From assembly GCF_009604405.1 (NCBI RefSeq), contig NZ_WEGK01000007.1:186001-250000 (forward strand): 64,000 nt of DNA. The letters run 5' to 3'. This DNA is from Nocardia macrotermitis (GTDB taxonomy: Bacteria > Actinomycetota > Actinomycetes > Mycobacteriales > Mycobacteriaceae). Numbering within the stretch: position 1 is the first letter of the stretch; the number at the start of each line of letters is the position of its first letter. Both the position numbers and the translations under genes were made by a program. The notes beneath the pieces were generated by a model that saw only the letters and a list, made by a program, of their open reading frames with translations, had not been told where the DNA came from and ran no database searches. Of the stretch, positions 7,705 through 15,819 are shown piece by piece.

Positions 7705-8727
7705 TTGCATTCGACCGCGACCGTTCTCGCGTCATCCCAGCTGCACACCATCGGCTCGCCCTGGCTGTGGGCCGCGACCATCGTCGGCGTCCTGCTACTG
7801 CTGGTGCTCGACTTCGCCGTCACGCGGCGTCCGCACGAGGTGTCGATGCGGGAGGCGCTCGGCTGGACGGCGTTCTACCTGGCACTGCCGATCACCTTCG
7901 GCATCGTGATCTGGGCGGCGTACGGGTCACGGCCGGGCACCGAATTCTTCACCGGCTATCTACTGGAGAAATCGCTGTCGGTGGACAACCTGTTCGTCTT
8001 CATGCTGCTGCTCGCGGCGTTCGCGGTGCCGGCGCGGCTGGCCCAGCGGGTGCTGCTGTTCGGCATCGCGGGCGCGCTGGTGCTGCGCGGTGTGTTCATC
8101 GCGCTCGGTGCGGCCGCGCTGGCCTCGCTGGACTGGGCGTTCCTGCTGTTCGGCGCGATCCTGCTGCTCACCGCCGCGAAGTTGTTGAAGGACACCCTCA
8201 CCGGGCAGGAGACCGAGGTCGAGATCTCCTCGATGCGTTCGGTGCGGCTGCTGCGCCGGCTGCTGCCCGTGACCGACGACTATCGCGGGACGCGTCTGAG
8301 TGTGCGGGAGGCCGGACGGCGCGCGCTGACCCCGCTGGCCCTGGTGGTCGCCGCGGTGATGACCACCGATCTGGTGTTCGCGGTCGATTCGGTGCCCGCG
8401 GTCTACGGCGTCACCGGCGATCCGTATCTGGTGTTCGCCACCAACGCCTTCGCGCTGCTCGGCCTGCGCGCACTGTATTTCGTACTGCACGCGGCGCTGA
8501 GCCGGCTGGTGCACCTGGCCTACGGGCTGGCGCTGATCCTGGCGTTCATCGGTGTGAAGCTGGTGCTGCACTGGGCACACGAGGTCTGGGCGGGCGTGCC
8601 GCAGATTCCGACCGCGGCTTCGCTGCTGGTGATCGTGGTGGTGCTGGCGGTGGTCACCGCGACGAGCCTGTGGGCTACCCGGGGCGAGAACGAAAACGAT
8701 TCCACCCCAACGACTTCCGCATCGTAA
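7705..8727 (+). CDS. TerC-family integral membrane protein
   Basis: A 340-residue multi-span membrane protein (about nine hydrophobic segments) of the TerC/Alx family, whose members are implicated in Mn2+ export at the membrane and in tellurite resistance. Family signatures are LEKSLSVDNLFVFMLL with the acidic and polar membrane residues, and VAAVMTTDLVFAVDSVPAVYG in the second half. I place the start at the TTG at 7705, which has GAGGAG five bases upstream; longer upstream frames run through the riboswitch. The riboswitch-like leader points to Mn2+ as the signal. It has no operon partner. Confidence 0.88.
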   Translation: MHSTATVLASSQLHTIGSPWLWAATIVGVLLLLVLDFAVTRRPHEVSMREALGWTAFYLALPITFGIVIWAAYGSRPGTEFFTGYLLEKSLSVDNLFVFMLLLAAFAVPARLAQRVLLFGIAGALVLRGVFIALGAAALASLDWAFLLFGAILLLTAAKLLKDTLTGQETEVEISSMRSVRLLRRLLPVTDDYRGTRLSVREAGRRALTPLALVVAAVMTTDLVFAVDSVPAVYGVTGDPYLVFATNAFALLGLRALYFVLHAALSRLVHLAYGLALILAFIGVKLVLHWAHEVWAGVPQIPTAASLLVIVVVLAVVTATSLWATRGENENDSTPTTSAS

Positions 8728-8797
8728 TCATGGACTCGCAAATACCCGCCCCACGTAATCGGTTGATCGAGCCGCTCGTCGAGACCTAGGGTGAATC

Positions 8798-9298
8798 GTG
8801 TTGCTGTCACGCTTGCGCCGCCCGGACCCCGCACGTACCAGACGAGCCGTCGAGGAGTTGCAACTGTCCGAGGCGGTGTTCAAGACCTGCCCGTGGCAAC
8901 CGCGCGAACTGGTGGAAACCGGTCTGCGTCAATGGTTGCTGTGCTGCGGGGCGGCGTTGCGGGACGGTCAGGTGATCGGCATGCCCTCGCACGCGGTCGA
9001 CGAGGCGTGGCACGGGCTGATCCTGTGCACCCGGCGCTACACCCGGTTCTGCGACGCCGCCTACGGGACGTACCTGCACCATTTCCCCGATGGTGACGGA
9101 TCCGGCGGCGGCACCGGCGATTCCATGGCCACCCAGCTCGGACGTACCGTCGTGGCATGGTCGATGGTGGCCGGGCCGGATGAGGAATGCGTGCTGTGGG
9201 ATCTGGATTCGAAGGTCGGCGTGGACCATCCGTGGGGTGTACCACTGGACCGGGTCGCGACCATCGAATCGGCGCTGCGGGAAGGGAGTTCGGACTGA
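8798..9298 (+). CDS. Hypothetical protein with GRDP-like DEAWH motif
   Basis: A 166-residue soluble protein. The segment MPSHAVDEAWHGLILCTRRY followed by FCDAAYGTYLHHFPDG matches the 'glycine-rich domain-containing protein-like' family (GRDP/DUF1399), in which the D-E-x-W-H motif is invariant. Its function is not established. In plants the same motif occurs in proteins that also carry glycine-rich tails. Here two separate Gly/Cys-rich membrane peptides are encoded immediately beside it on the opposite strand, which suggests a functional link. Start is a GTG at 8798. Confidence 0.7.
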   Translation: MLLSRLRRPDPARTRRAVEELQLSEAVFKTCPWQPRELVETGLRQWLLCCGAALRDGQVIGMPSHAVDEAWHGLILCTRRYTRFCDAAYGTYLHHFPDGDGSGGGTGDSMATQLGRTVVAWSMVAGPDEECVLWDLDSKVGVDHPWGVPLDRVATIESALREGSSD

Positions 9299-9311
9299 GC
9301 GATCGAAACGC

Positions 9312-9608
9312 TCAGTCCCCTCCCCCACCGCCACCACCGCCGCAGCCCCCACCCCCGCAGCCACCGCCGCTACAGCTACCGCCGCCGCAGCTACCGGCCG
9401 AGCAGCCGCTGTGACCGCCGAAGCTGTGACCGCTGCTGTCGCCGCCACCGCCGCCGTCTCCACCGGAACTGCCGTAGCCCCAACTGTTTTGCCGGGCCCT
9501 GCCCTGGCCGTACCCCCGGGACGCGCCCCGGCCCGAGCGCTTGAGCTGGACGGCGATCACGATGACGCAGACCACCAGAATTCCGAGAATCACGAATACC
9601 ACTCCCAT
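9312..9608 (-). CDS. Small Gly/Cys-rich membrane protein (paralogue 1)
   Basis: A 98-residue protein with one N-terminal membrane span (MGVVFVILGILVVCVIVIAV), a basic linker (LKRSGRGASRGYGQGRARQ), then a Gly/Ser/Cys-rich tail ending in GGGCGGGGCGGGGGGGGD. The predicted topology is a single-pass anchor with a low-complexity domain, side unknown. I start it at the ATG at 9608 because the span begins there. It is convergent with, and only 13 bp from, the DEAWH-motif gene, and resembles its neighbour at 9690-9974. No characterised function is known to me. Cys spacing could support metal binding or disulphide cross-linking. Confidence 0.65.
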   Translation of the reverse strand: MGVVFVILGILVVCVIVIAVQLKRSGRGASRGYGQGRARQNSWGYGSSGGDGGGGGDSSGHSFGGHSGCSAGSCGGGSCSGGGCGGGGCGGGGGGGGD

Positions 9609-9689
9609 GCTCGGCACGCTACGATCGCCCGCTGAAGAACGCCCAACGATCCGCTTGCCATGCTGTTCGTGACACCGCGACAAGGACTT

Positions 9690-9785
9690 TCAGGAGCTGC
9701 TGCCGCCCCCGCAGGAACTCCCGCCCCCGCAGGAGCTCCCACCGCCACACGAGCTACCGCCGCCGCAGGAACTCCCGCCACCACA
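9690..9785 (-). repeat. 18-nt coding tandem repeat (GGGSSC units)
   Basis: The 3' end of the gene at 9690-9974 is a tandem array of 18-nt units, about five copies, each encoding GGGSSC. Copies differ mostly at third positions, which suggests that the peptide repeat is under selection. Confidence 0.6.
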
Positions 9786-9974
9786 CCCGCCCGACGAACA
9801 GCTACCGGAATTGGAATCGCCCCCGCTACAACTGCTTCCGCTGTCGTAGCCGGAGTCGGAACTCCCATAGTCCCAGCTGCTCCCCCGACTTCCCTGCCCC
9901 GTGGCGCCCACGGCTTTACTGATCGCGCTACAAACCACAACGACGATAACCGCTGCCACGATGATGAATATCAA
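9690..9974 (-). CDS. Small Gly/Cys-rich membrane protein (paralogue 2) with GGGSSC repeats
   Basis: A 94-residue protein with an N-terminal span (IFIIVAAVIVVVVCSAI) and a tail that ends in about five copies of the hexapeptide GGGSSC. I start it at the TTG at 9974, because a GGGGG ribosome-like site lies five bases upstream and the span begins directly. It shares the layout of the 9312-9608 protein (span, short linker with a WxYGSS motif, Cys/Gly tail), so the two probably arose by duplication. Confidence 0.6.
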   Translation of the reverse strand: MIFIIVAAVIVVVVCSAISKAVGATGQGSRGSSWDYGSSDSGYDSGSSCSGGDSNSGSCSSGGCGGGSSCGGGSSCGGGSSCGGGSSCGGGSSS

Positions 9975-10129
9975 AGAAACCCCCGTAGTACACGTGCCGA
10001 CGATCCGAGCCGAACTCGCTCGGTGATCTGTTCGGCAGCGTACCCGCAGCAGCGCGAAACGTCCCGCACCAGACCCTATCGGCGACCACCGCGCCTCACT
10101 CCGGCTCAGGACGTGTGCCCGCGTAGCTC

Positions 10130-11899
10130 TCAGGTCAGCTTGACCCGTGCCGCGACGAACCGCGCGATGGCCGGGGCGAATCGCTGGAAGTGGTATTGCA
10201 GGTGGGCTTCCGGAGTCACCGGGACGACCTCACGCCCGTCCTGGACCGCGCGCACGATCTGCTCGGCGACCTTCTGCGGCCCGTAATGCCGTTTGCGGTA
10301 CAGCTCATCGTATTTCGCCTGCTTGTCGGCCTCGTCGGCAGCGGACAAACCCGAAAAACGAGTGGTGGCAACGATATTGGTGTGCACGATGCCGGGGCAG
10401 ATGGTGTGCACCTCGATACCCTTACCGGCCAGCTCCGCGCGCAGGCAGTCCGAGAACATGAACACCGCGGACTTACTGGTCGAATAGGCGCTGAAACCAC
10501 GTTGCGGCATGTACGCCGCCATACTCGACAGATTCACGATGTGCCCACCCAGCCCACGCTCGGCCATGGCGGCGCCGAAAGTACGGCAGCCGTTGACCAC
10601 ACCGCCCAGATTGACCCGCAGCACCCGGTCGAAATCCGTCGCCGAGGTCTCGAGGAAATCGCCCGCCTGGCCGATTCCGGCATTGTTGATCAGGATATCG
10701 GGCACCGCGTGCTCGGCAATGACCGTGGCGGCGTGTTCGGCGACGGCCTGCTCATCCGAGACGTCGACCGAATAGGCATGCGCCACACCACCTTCGGCCT
10801 CGATCAGCGCGACGGTCTGCTTGGCCGCGTCCAGGTTCAGATCCGAGACCACGATCTCCGCGCCACGCCGCGCGAAGGACAGCGCCGTCTCACGGCCGAT
10901 ACCGCTCCCGCCGCCGGTGATCACGACGAGCTGATCGGCGAACTCACCACGCTCGCGGCCGGGCAACACCTCCGCGCGCCGCAGCCCGCGCGGGGCCGCG
11001 CCCTCGGTCAGCGAATCGACGAGTTCGGTTGTGGCCGTGGCCAACAGCTCCGGATGCGAGAACGGCAGCCAGTGTCCACCGGCGACCTCCCGACGCCACA
11101 GCCGCGAGGTCCACTGCGGCGCGTCGTCGTATCCGGCGGGCCGCACCGCCACATCGCGGCGGGCGATCACCAGCTGCACCGGTACCTCGGTGAATCGATC
11201 GCGCGAATTGACCAGGCGCTGCACGATATTCGCGCGGTAGATGCGCATGCCGTCGAAGAAGTCCTCCTGGAACCGCGGGCCCAGACGCACATTCGACGGC
11301 GCGGTCTCGTTCATCAATCCGACGAACCGCTGCCAGATGGTGGCCGCCGACAACGGACGCAACACCAGTCGCGGCACGCCGGGAGTCATGAACAGGAACG
11401 TGTACGCCGAGGACAGCAACTGGGTGAACGGGCCCCACGCCGCGCCACGGGAAAGCTTGGCGCGCATCCACTTTCCCATGTGGTCCAGGTTCGGACCCGA
11501 GACCGAGGTGAACGACGCGATCCGGGCCTCGGCCCGCGGCTCACACACCGCCTCCCACATCTGCACCGATCCCCAGTCGTGCGCGAGCACGTGCACGGGA
11601 CGTTCGGGACTGACCGCATCGGCGACGGCGAAGAAGTCCCCCGCGAACGCGTCGAGCCGATAGTCGCTCGTCCGGCTGGTCCGGGTGGAGCGGCCGTGGC
11701 CGCGCGTATCGTACGCGATGACGTGAAAACGCCCGGCCAGCAACGGAATCACCCGATCCCACAGGTGATGATCGTCCGGCCAGCCGTGCACCAGCACGAC
11801 CGTCTCGGCGGCGGGATCGCCGTATTCGTAGACGGCCAGCTCGAATTCGCCGTTGCGGACGATCCGCTCGGCATCGGGCACGGGGTTCGAGTCGGTCAC
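10130..11899 (-). CDS. Epoxide-hydrolase-like alpha/beta hydrolase fused to short-chain dehydrogenase
   Basis: A 589-residue two-domain protein. Residues ~1-300 form an alpha/beta hydrolase of the epoxide hydrolase/haloalkane dehalogenase group: LVHGWPDDHHLWD with the oxyanion HGWP motif, the nucleophile Asp in VLAHDWGSVQMW, and a catalytic His in AGGHWLPFSHPE. Residues ~320-589 form a classical SDR: VVITGGGSGIGRE, NNAG, and the catalytic YSTSK (Tyr-x3-Lys). The GTG start at 11899 has GGGAG six bases upstream. It is the third gene of an operon after the di-iron protein and the reductase, 49 bp behind the latter. Hydrolysis of an epoxide followed by oxidation of the diol is an attractive inference. 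Confidence 0.88.
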   Translation of the reverse strand: MTDSNPVPDAERIVRNGEFELAVYEYGDPAAETVVLVHGWPDDHHLWDRVIPLLAGRFHVIAYDTRGHGRSTRTSRTSDYRLDAFAGDFFAVADAVSPERPVHVLAHDWGSVQMWEAVCEPRAEARIASFTSVSGPNLDHMGKWMRAKLSRGAAWGPFTQLLSSAYTFLFMTPGVPRLVLRPLSAATIWQRFVGLMNETAPSNVRLGPRFQEDFFDGMRIYRANIVQRLVNSRDRFTEVPVQLVIARRDVAVRPAGYDDAPQWTSRLWRREVAGGHWLPFSHPELLATATTELVDSLTEGAAPRGLRRAEVLPGRERGEFADQLVVITGGGSGIGRETALSFARRGAEIVVSDLNLDAAKQTVALIEAEGGVAHAYSVDVSDEQAVAEHAATVIAEHAVPDILINNAGIGQAGDFLETSATDFDRVLRVNLGGVVNGCRTFGAAMAERGLGGHIVNLSSMAAYMPQRGFSAYSTSKSAVFMFSDCLRAELAGKGIEVHTICPGIVHTNIVATTRFSGLSAADEADKQAKYDELYRKRHYGPQKVAEQIVRAVQDGREVVPVTPEAHLQYHFQRFAPAIARFVAARVKLT

Positions 11900-11948
11900 G
11901 ATATCTCCCTTCGGGGCCGGTGGGCGGTGCGCTGGTGGACGCCGAACC

Positions 11949-13055
11949 TCACAGGTCCAGCACCAAACGCGCACCGGAACACCGGGATACGCAGATGAGC
12001 ATGTCGCCGGCGGCTCGCTCGGCGTCGGTCAGTACGGTGTCGCGGTGGTCGACCGGCCCGGACACCGCGCGCACCCGGCAGGTGCGGCAGAAGCCCTGAC
12101 GGCACGAATACGGGCTGTCCGGACGGACTTTCAGCACTTCCTGGAGCACCGTGCGATCGGCGGGCACCGCGATCACCTCGCCGGTGCGGGCCAGTTCGAC
12201 CTCGAAGGCGGTGCCGTTACGCACCGGCAACGGGGAGAATCGCTCGGAATGCAGTTCCACACCGGGCATTTCGCGAACCCGGTCGGCGATCAGCGTCGTC
12301 ATCGGAACCGGACCGCAGCAGTAGACCGAGGTGTCGGCATCCACTCCGGGGAGCAGATCCGCGGCGGTGGGCAGCCCGGATTCGTCGTCGGTGCGGACGG
12401 TCACCCGCGCGCCGAACCCCTCGAGTTCGTCGAGGAAGGCCAGCGAATCGCGGCTGCGCCCGGTGTAGAGCATCGACCAGTCGACGCCGAGCCGATGCGC
12501 CATCCGCACCATCGGCAGAATCGGCGTGATACCGATGCCCCCGGCCACGAAATGCACACGGGCGGCGGCGGATCCGTATCCGGGCAGCACGAACGGGAAC
12601 GCGTTGCGCGGACCTCGCACCGTGATCGGGCTACCGACCCGCAATGCCTCGTGCACCTCGCGCGAACCGCCCTCGCCGTCCGGAATGCGCCGCACCGCAA
12701 TGCGATACGCGTGCCGCTCGGCCGGATCGCCGCACAGCGAGTACTGCCGCAACCGGCCCGAGGGCAGTTCCAGGTCCAGATGCGCACCGGGCCGCCAGGG
12801 CGGCAGCGCACGGCCGTCGGGCGCGGTCAGCAGCAGGCTGACCACATCGGTGTCGTGCGCCTCCACCCGCCGCTGGGTGACGGTGAGCGCGATGCGGTGA
12901 TCGTCCACCACGCCGATGCCGGTGCGGCGATTGATCAGGGCCGACCAGCGTATCCGGGTCTCGGCGACCGCGTCGATGACGCGAATCGCCCGATCGCTGC
13001 GCCGTCGTCCGTACAGATCGGCCGGCGGCAGCAGCGGAACCCGCCGTGCGCTCAC
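11949..13055 (-). CDS. PDR/VanB-family oxidoreductase (flavin, NAD(P)H, 2Fe-2S)
   Basis: A 368-residue reductase of the phthalate dioxygenase reductase class, which passes electrons from NAD(P)H through flavin to a 2Fe-2S centre and on to an oxygenase. The flavin motif RQYSLCGDP, the NAD motif GGIGITPILPM, and a C-terminal plant-type 2Fe-2S cluster, C-x4-C-x2-C (SCRQGFCRTC) with a distal Cys in ICVSRC, are all visible. The start is a GTG at 13055 overlapping the upstream stop by 4 bases (GTGA), so it is translationally coupled to the di-iron protein gene. This strongly suggests the two act together. About 60 N-terminal residues precede the flavin domain. Confidence 0.9.
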   Translation of the reverse strand: MSARRVPLLPPADLYGRRRSDRAIRVIDAVAETRIRWSALINRRTGIGVVDDHRIALTVTQRRVEAHDTDVVSLLLTAPDGRALPPWRPGAHLDLELPSGRLRQYSLCGDPAERHAYRIAVRRIPDGEGGSREVHEALRVGSPITVRGPRNAFPFVLPGYGSAAARVHFVAGGIGITPILPMVRMAHRLGVDWSMLYTGRSRDSLAFLDELEGFGARVTVRTDDESGLPTAADLLPGVDADTSVYCCGPVPMTTLIADRVREMPGVELHSERFSPLPVRNGTAFEVELARTGEVIAVPADRTVLQEVLKVRPDSPYSCRQGFCRTCRVRAVSGPVDHRDTVLTDAERAAGDMLICVSRCSGARLVLDL

Positions 13056-13957
13056 GACGCCATGGCCTGTGCGGCAGGCGATTTGGCCAGATACGCGACC
13101 GCCTGCGCGGTGGAACCGACCGATCCGGGATCGTATCCGGGCCGCAGCACCGTCAGCGCGCTCCACAGCAACGAGGGCACCCCGGGCAGCGCGCCGCGCC
13201 ACATCGCGCCGAACACCCGCAGCGCCAGGCGCGGATACCGCAGGTTCGGTAGCGAAGGATCTTCGTGCACAAGGAATTTGGTGCCGCGCAGCACCAGCGC
13301 CAGGAAGATCGGGAAGACGATCAGCATCAGCGCGGACCGGCGCAGATAGCCGACCTCGAAGTACTGCGCCACATCGTGCGCGACGTGCCGGTGCTCGACC
13401 TCCTCGGCGCCGTGCCAGCGGAACAGATCCAGCACGCGCGGATCCGCGCCGAACCGTTCCAGATCGGCATTGAGGATCCAGTCGCCGAGGTAGGCGAAGA
13501 AGTGCTCGAGCGTAGCGATGAAGCCGATCCGCTCGACCAGGGTCTGGAACTGCGCGGCGGGGCCGCTACCGGTGCGGGGACCGAGCGTCTTGCGGAACAG
13601 GAACTCCATCTGACGCACATACGCGTCGACGTCGATACCGTGCGCGGTGAGCACCTGTTGCAGCACGTCGTTGTGGGTTTCGGCGTGCATCGATTCCTGG
13701 CCGATGAAGCCGAGCATCTGCTCGCGCAGCTTGTCGTCCTGTACCAGCGCCAGCGCCTCGGAGAAGGCCAGCACGAACATCCGCTCACCCTCGGGCAGCA
13801 GCAGGTTCAGCGCGTTGATCACGTGGGAGGCGATCGGCTCGTCCGGCATCCAGTGCAGGGGCGTGTCGTGCCAGTCGAAATGCACATTGCGTGCGTGCAG
13901 CGCCACCTCGCCCGGATCGGTCCCGTCACGCGGCGTCCACTGGGGAAGTAGCTTCAT
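13052..13957 (-). CDS. 'Metal-dependent hydrolase' family protein with ferritin-like di-iron motif
   Basis: A 301-residue protein of the PF10118 'predicted metal-dependent hydrolase' family. Its helices carry a complete four-helix di-iron ligand pattern: E58 (PEGERMF), E88-x2-H91 (GQESMHAETH), E151 (ATLEHFFAY) and E186-x2-H189 (EEVEHRH). This E/ExxH/E/ExxH order is that of ferritin-like oxygenases and oxidases, so I infer redox chemistry in place of hydrolysis. A hydrophobic segment near residues 208-226 (RRSALMLIVFPIFLALVLRG) suggests membrane association. First gene of the operon; the reductase follows with a 4-base overlap. Confidence 0.85.
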   Translation of the reverse strand: MKLLPQWTPRDGTDPGEVALHARNVHFDWHDTPLHWMPDEPIASHVINALNLLLPEGERMFVLAFSEALALVQDDKLREQMLGFIGQESMHAETHNDVLQQVLTAHGIDVDAYVRQMEFLFRKTLGPRTGSGPAAQFQTLVERIGFIATLEHFFAYLGDWILNADLERFGADPRVLDLFRWHGAEEVEHRHVAHDVAQYFEVGYLRRSALMLIVFPIFLALVLRGTKFLVHEDPSLPNLRYPRLALRVFGAMWRGALPGVPSLLWSALTVLRPGYDPGSVGSTAQAVAYLAKSPAAQAMAS

Positions 13958-14063
13958 CGGTACTCCTGGTCTCCTCGGGCGGCGTCACCACCGCTCGATA
14001 CCGAGCGTAGCAAAATTTCAGGTATATATGCGACCAGGAGTTACATCTATGACCGCAACCTTG

Positions 14064-14516
14064 TTATCGCTCCTTGACCAGCGGAAACGTCAGCACCTTG
14101 CCGTTCTTGTCGGTGGTGGCGACCTTCGTGTAGAGGTTCGCGGGCTGGACCGGATCGGACAGTACGACGCTCACCGGCTTGGTGATGTAGTTGCCCGCCG
14201 CGCAGTTGGGCTTGCAGAGGTTCTCGCGCTCGGTGCCCTGCCCCTCGGCCCGGTCGGCCTCCCACGACGTCCAGCTGATCTTCTCGACCTGCACGCCAAT
14301 ATCCGCGCACGCCAGGATCAGGCTCTGCGGCCGGACGGCCGGTTTGTCGAACGAGCAGTCCCACACCTCGGGCACCGACGTCGACTTCCCGGCCGAACGG
14401 ACACCGTTGCCCGACGAGGAACTCGGCGAGCCACATCCGGCAACCGCCGCGAGCACCACCGTCGCCACACAGCATCCGACGCGCACACGCGTGCGATTCA
14501 TTCTCGTGTCCACCAT
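14064..14516 (-). CDS. Putative lipoprotein of unknown function
   Basis: A 150-residue exported protein. It has a basic N terminus (MNRTRVRVG), a hydrophobic core and the lipobox LAAVAGC, so it should be lipidated on Cys and anchored outside the membrane. The mature part has a Ser-rich linker and four Cys (VWDCSF, LILACADIG, ENLCKPNCAAG). I start it at 14516, where GGGAG lies upstream; the ATG at 14501 is also possible. The fold is not one I recognise. It is on the same strand as the di-iron operon but lies upstream of that operon's promoter region. Confidence 0.7.
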   Translation of the reverse strand: MVDTRMNRTRVRVGCCVATVVLAAVAGCGSPSSSSGNGVRSAGKSTSVPEVWDCSFDKPAVRPQSLILACADIGVQVEKISWTSWEADRAEGQGTERENLCKPNCAAGNYITKPVSVVLSDPVQPANLYTKVATTDKNGKVLTFPLVKER

Positions 14517-14827
14517 GTTCGCGCTCCCAAATCCGTCACCGATCACCCCCGCGGGTCCGGCCGCGGCACCGCCGCAGGTTCCGGCCACGCTAACGCACAC
14601 CCCCGACATACCGCGACACACCCGCCGAACGCGCCCGCGAGCAAGTGTGATCGATGTCGGGACGAGACCGCCTCGGTGGCGCAGAATTGTTGACAATGCT
14701 AGTAATTGGAGAACATCGATTCGGACCGGACGCCGTTCCGCGGGGGCGCGCGAGGGCCGACGACATGGCCACGCTAGGAGAAAAATTGACCAGGCTGTAC
14801 CGGACACCGGCGGCCTAGGGATCACAT
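14517..14827. other. Intergenic region between lipoprotein and FAD-oxidoreductase genes
   Basis: About 310 bp with no supported gene. It holds the short symmetric element ATTGTTGACAAT near 14685-14696, whose TTGACA part could serve as a -35 box for the plus-strand flavoprotein gene. Confidence 0.4.
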
Positions 14828-15808
14828 ATGGTGACGATCCTCGGAGGCGGCATCGCGGGCACCGTACTCGCGGGTGGGCTGGCGCGAGCCGGGTACCCTG
14901 CCGTCGGCTACGAACGCAGACCCAACGTGCGCGGCGGCGCATTCCTGTTCCTCGATGCCCACACCCACCGCACCCTGGTCGACCTGGGCGTTCCCGGTGA
15001 TCAGCTGGACGCCGCGTCGTACCGCGTCGACGGAATCCGGGTCGGCGCACCGGCTTCGGAGGTGCGCGAATCCGCCACGGCCGGACATCGGCTGTATCAC
15101 CGCACCGATCTGATGCGGGTGTTGACCGAATTCGCTTGGGCCGCAGGGGCGGACATCCGCTACGGCACCGCGATCAGCGATCTGGACCCGGACAGCGGCG
15201 TGCTGTATCCCGGCGGCACCGCGACCGATCTGCTGATCGCCGCCGACGGTATCGATTCGATCGCCCGCACCCGGCTCGAACCCGAGCGCGTCGCCGAATA
15301 TGCCGGGCAGGTAGTGCTTTACGCGACCGCGGCGCCCGGCACCCGGCCCAACACCACGCCCTCGGTGCTGCACTTCCATCGGCACGGCAGCGACACTCCG
15401 GCCACCTTCGGGCATTTCTGGAACGAGAGCGTCGCGGTGTGGTTCGTGCGCCTGACCCGTGCGCCGATCGAGGTGGGCTACACCGGATTTCATCCGCTGG
15501 CCCGCTGGATCGAACCGATTCGCACTGCGCTGCCGGAGATTCCGTATCTGCTGGACACCCTGCTCGATCACACCGCGATGGTGCACGTGTCCAACGCGCG
15601 CTCGGTGCCACTGGCGAAGGCTCGCCCACCCCGACTACCCGTAATCCTCTGCGGGGACGCCGATCACGCGCTCAGCCCCGCCTCCGGGGTCGGCGCGCGC
15701 AATGCCATCGATGACGCCGCCGCACTGTGCCACGCACTGCTGGACGGCACTGATCCCGTCGACACCATGGCGCGGCGGCGGGCCGAGATACTCGCCCAAC
15801 TGGGTTGA
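14828..15808 (+). CDS. FAD-dependent monooxygenase/oxidoreductase
   Basis: A 326-residue flavoprotein of the aromatic-hydroxylase-like group. The N terminus has the dinucleotide motif VTILGGGIAGTVLAGGLARAG followed by an acidic/Arg strand end (VGYERRP), and the second FAD motif is ILCGDADHALSPASGVGARN (the GD-A-H-x-x-P signature). This family hydroxylates aromatic or tetracycline-like substrates using NAD(P)H and O2, but at 326 residues it is shorter than typical 380-500-residue enzymes. The substrate is unknown. It is monocistronic and convergent with the inhibitor gene at 15820. Confidence 0.85.
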   Translation: MVTILGGGIAGTVLAGGLARAGYPAVGYERRPNVRGGAFLFLDAHTHRTLVDLGVPGDQLDAASYRVDGIRVGAPASEVRESATAGHRLYHRTDLMRVLTEFAWAAGADIRYGTAISDLDPDSGVLYPGGTATDLLIAADGIDSIARTRLEPERVAEYAGQVVLYATAAPGTRPNTTPSVLHFHRHGSDTPATFGHFWNESVAVWFVRLTRAPIEVGYTGFHPLARWIEPIRTALPEIPYLLDTLLDHTAMVHVSNARSVPLAKARPPRLPVILCGDADHALSPASGVGARNAIDDAAALCHALLDGTDPVDTMARRRAEILAQLG

Positions 15809-15819
15809 GCGACAACGGA

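Noticed and set aside
9690..9785. The repeated 18-mers as a CRISPR array
   Set aside because: The units are contiguous without spacers and encode an in-frame GGGSSC peptide repeat.
11853..13349. A ~500-codon plus-strand frame opposite the reductase gene
   Set aside because: Antisense to an intact 2Fe-2S reductase; low-complexity composition and no ribosome site.
13052..13957. A true hydrolase function, as the family name suggests
   Set aside because: The conserved residues form an E/ExxH/E/ExxH di-iron pattern and the gene is coupled to an electron-transfer reductase.
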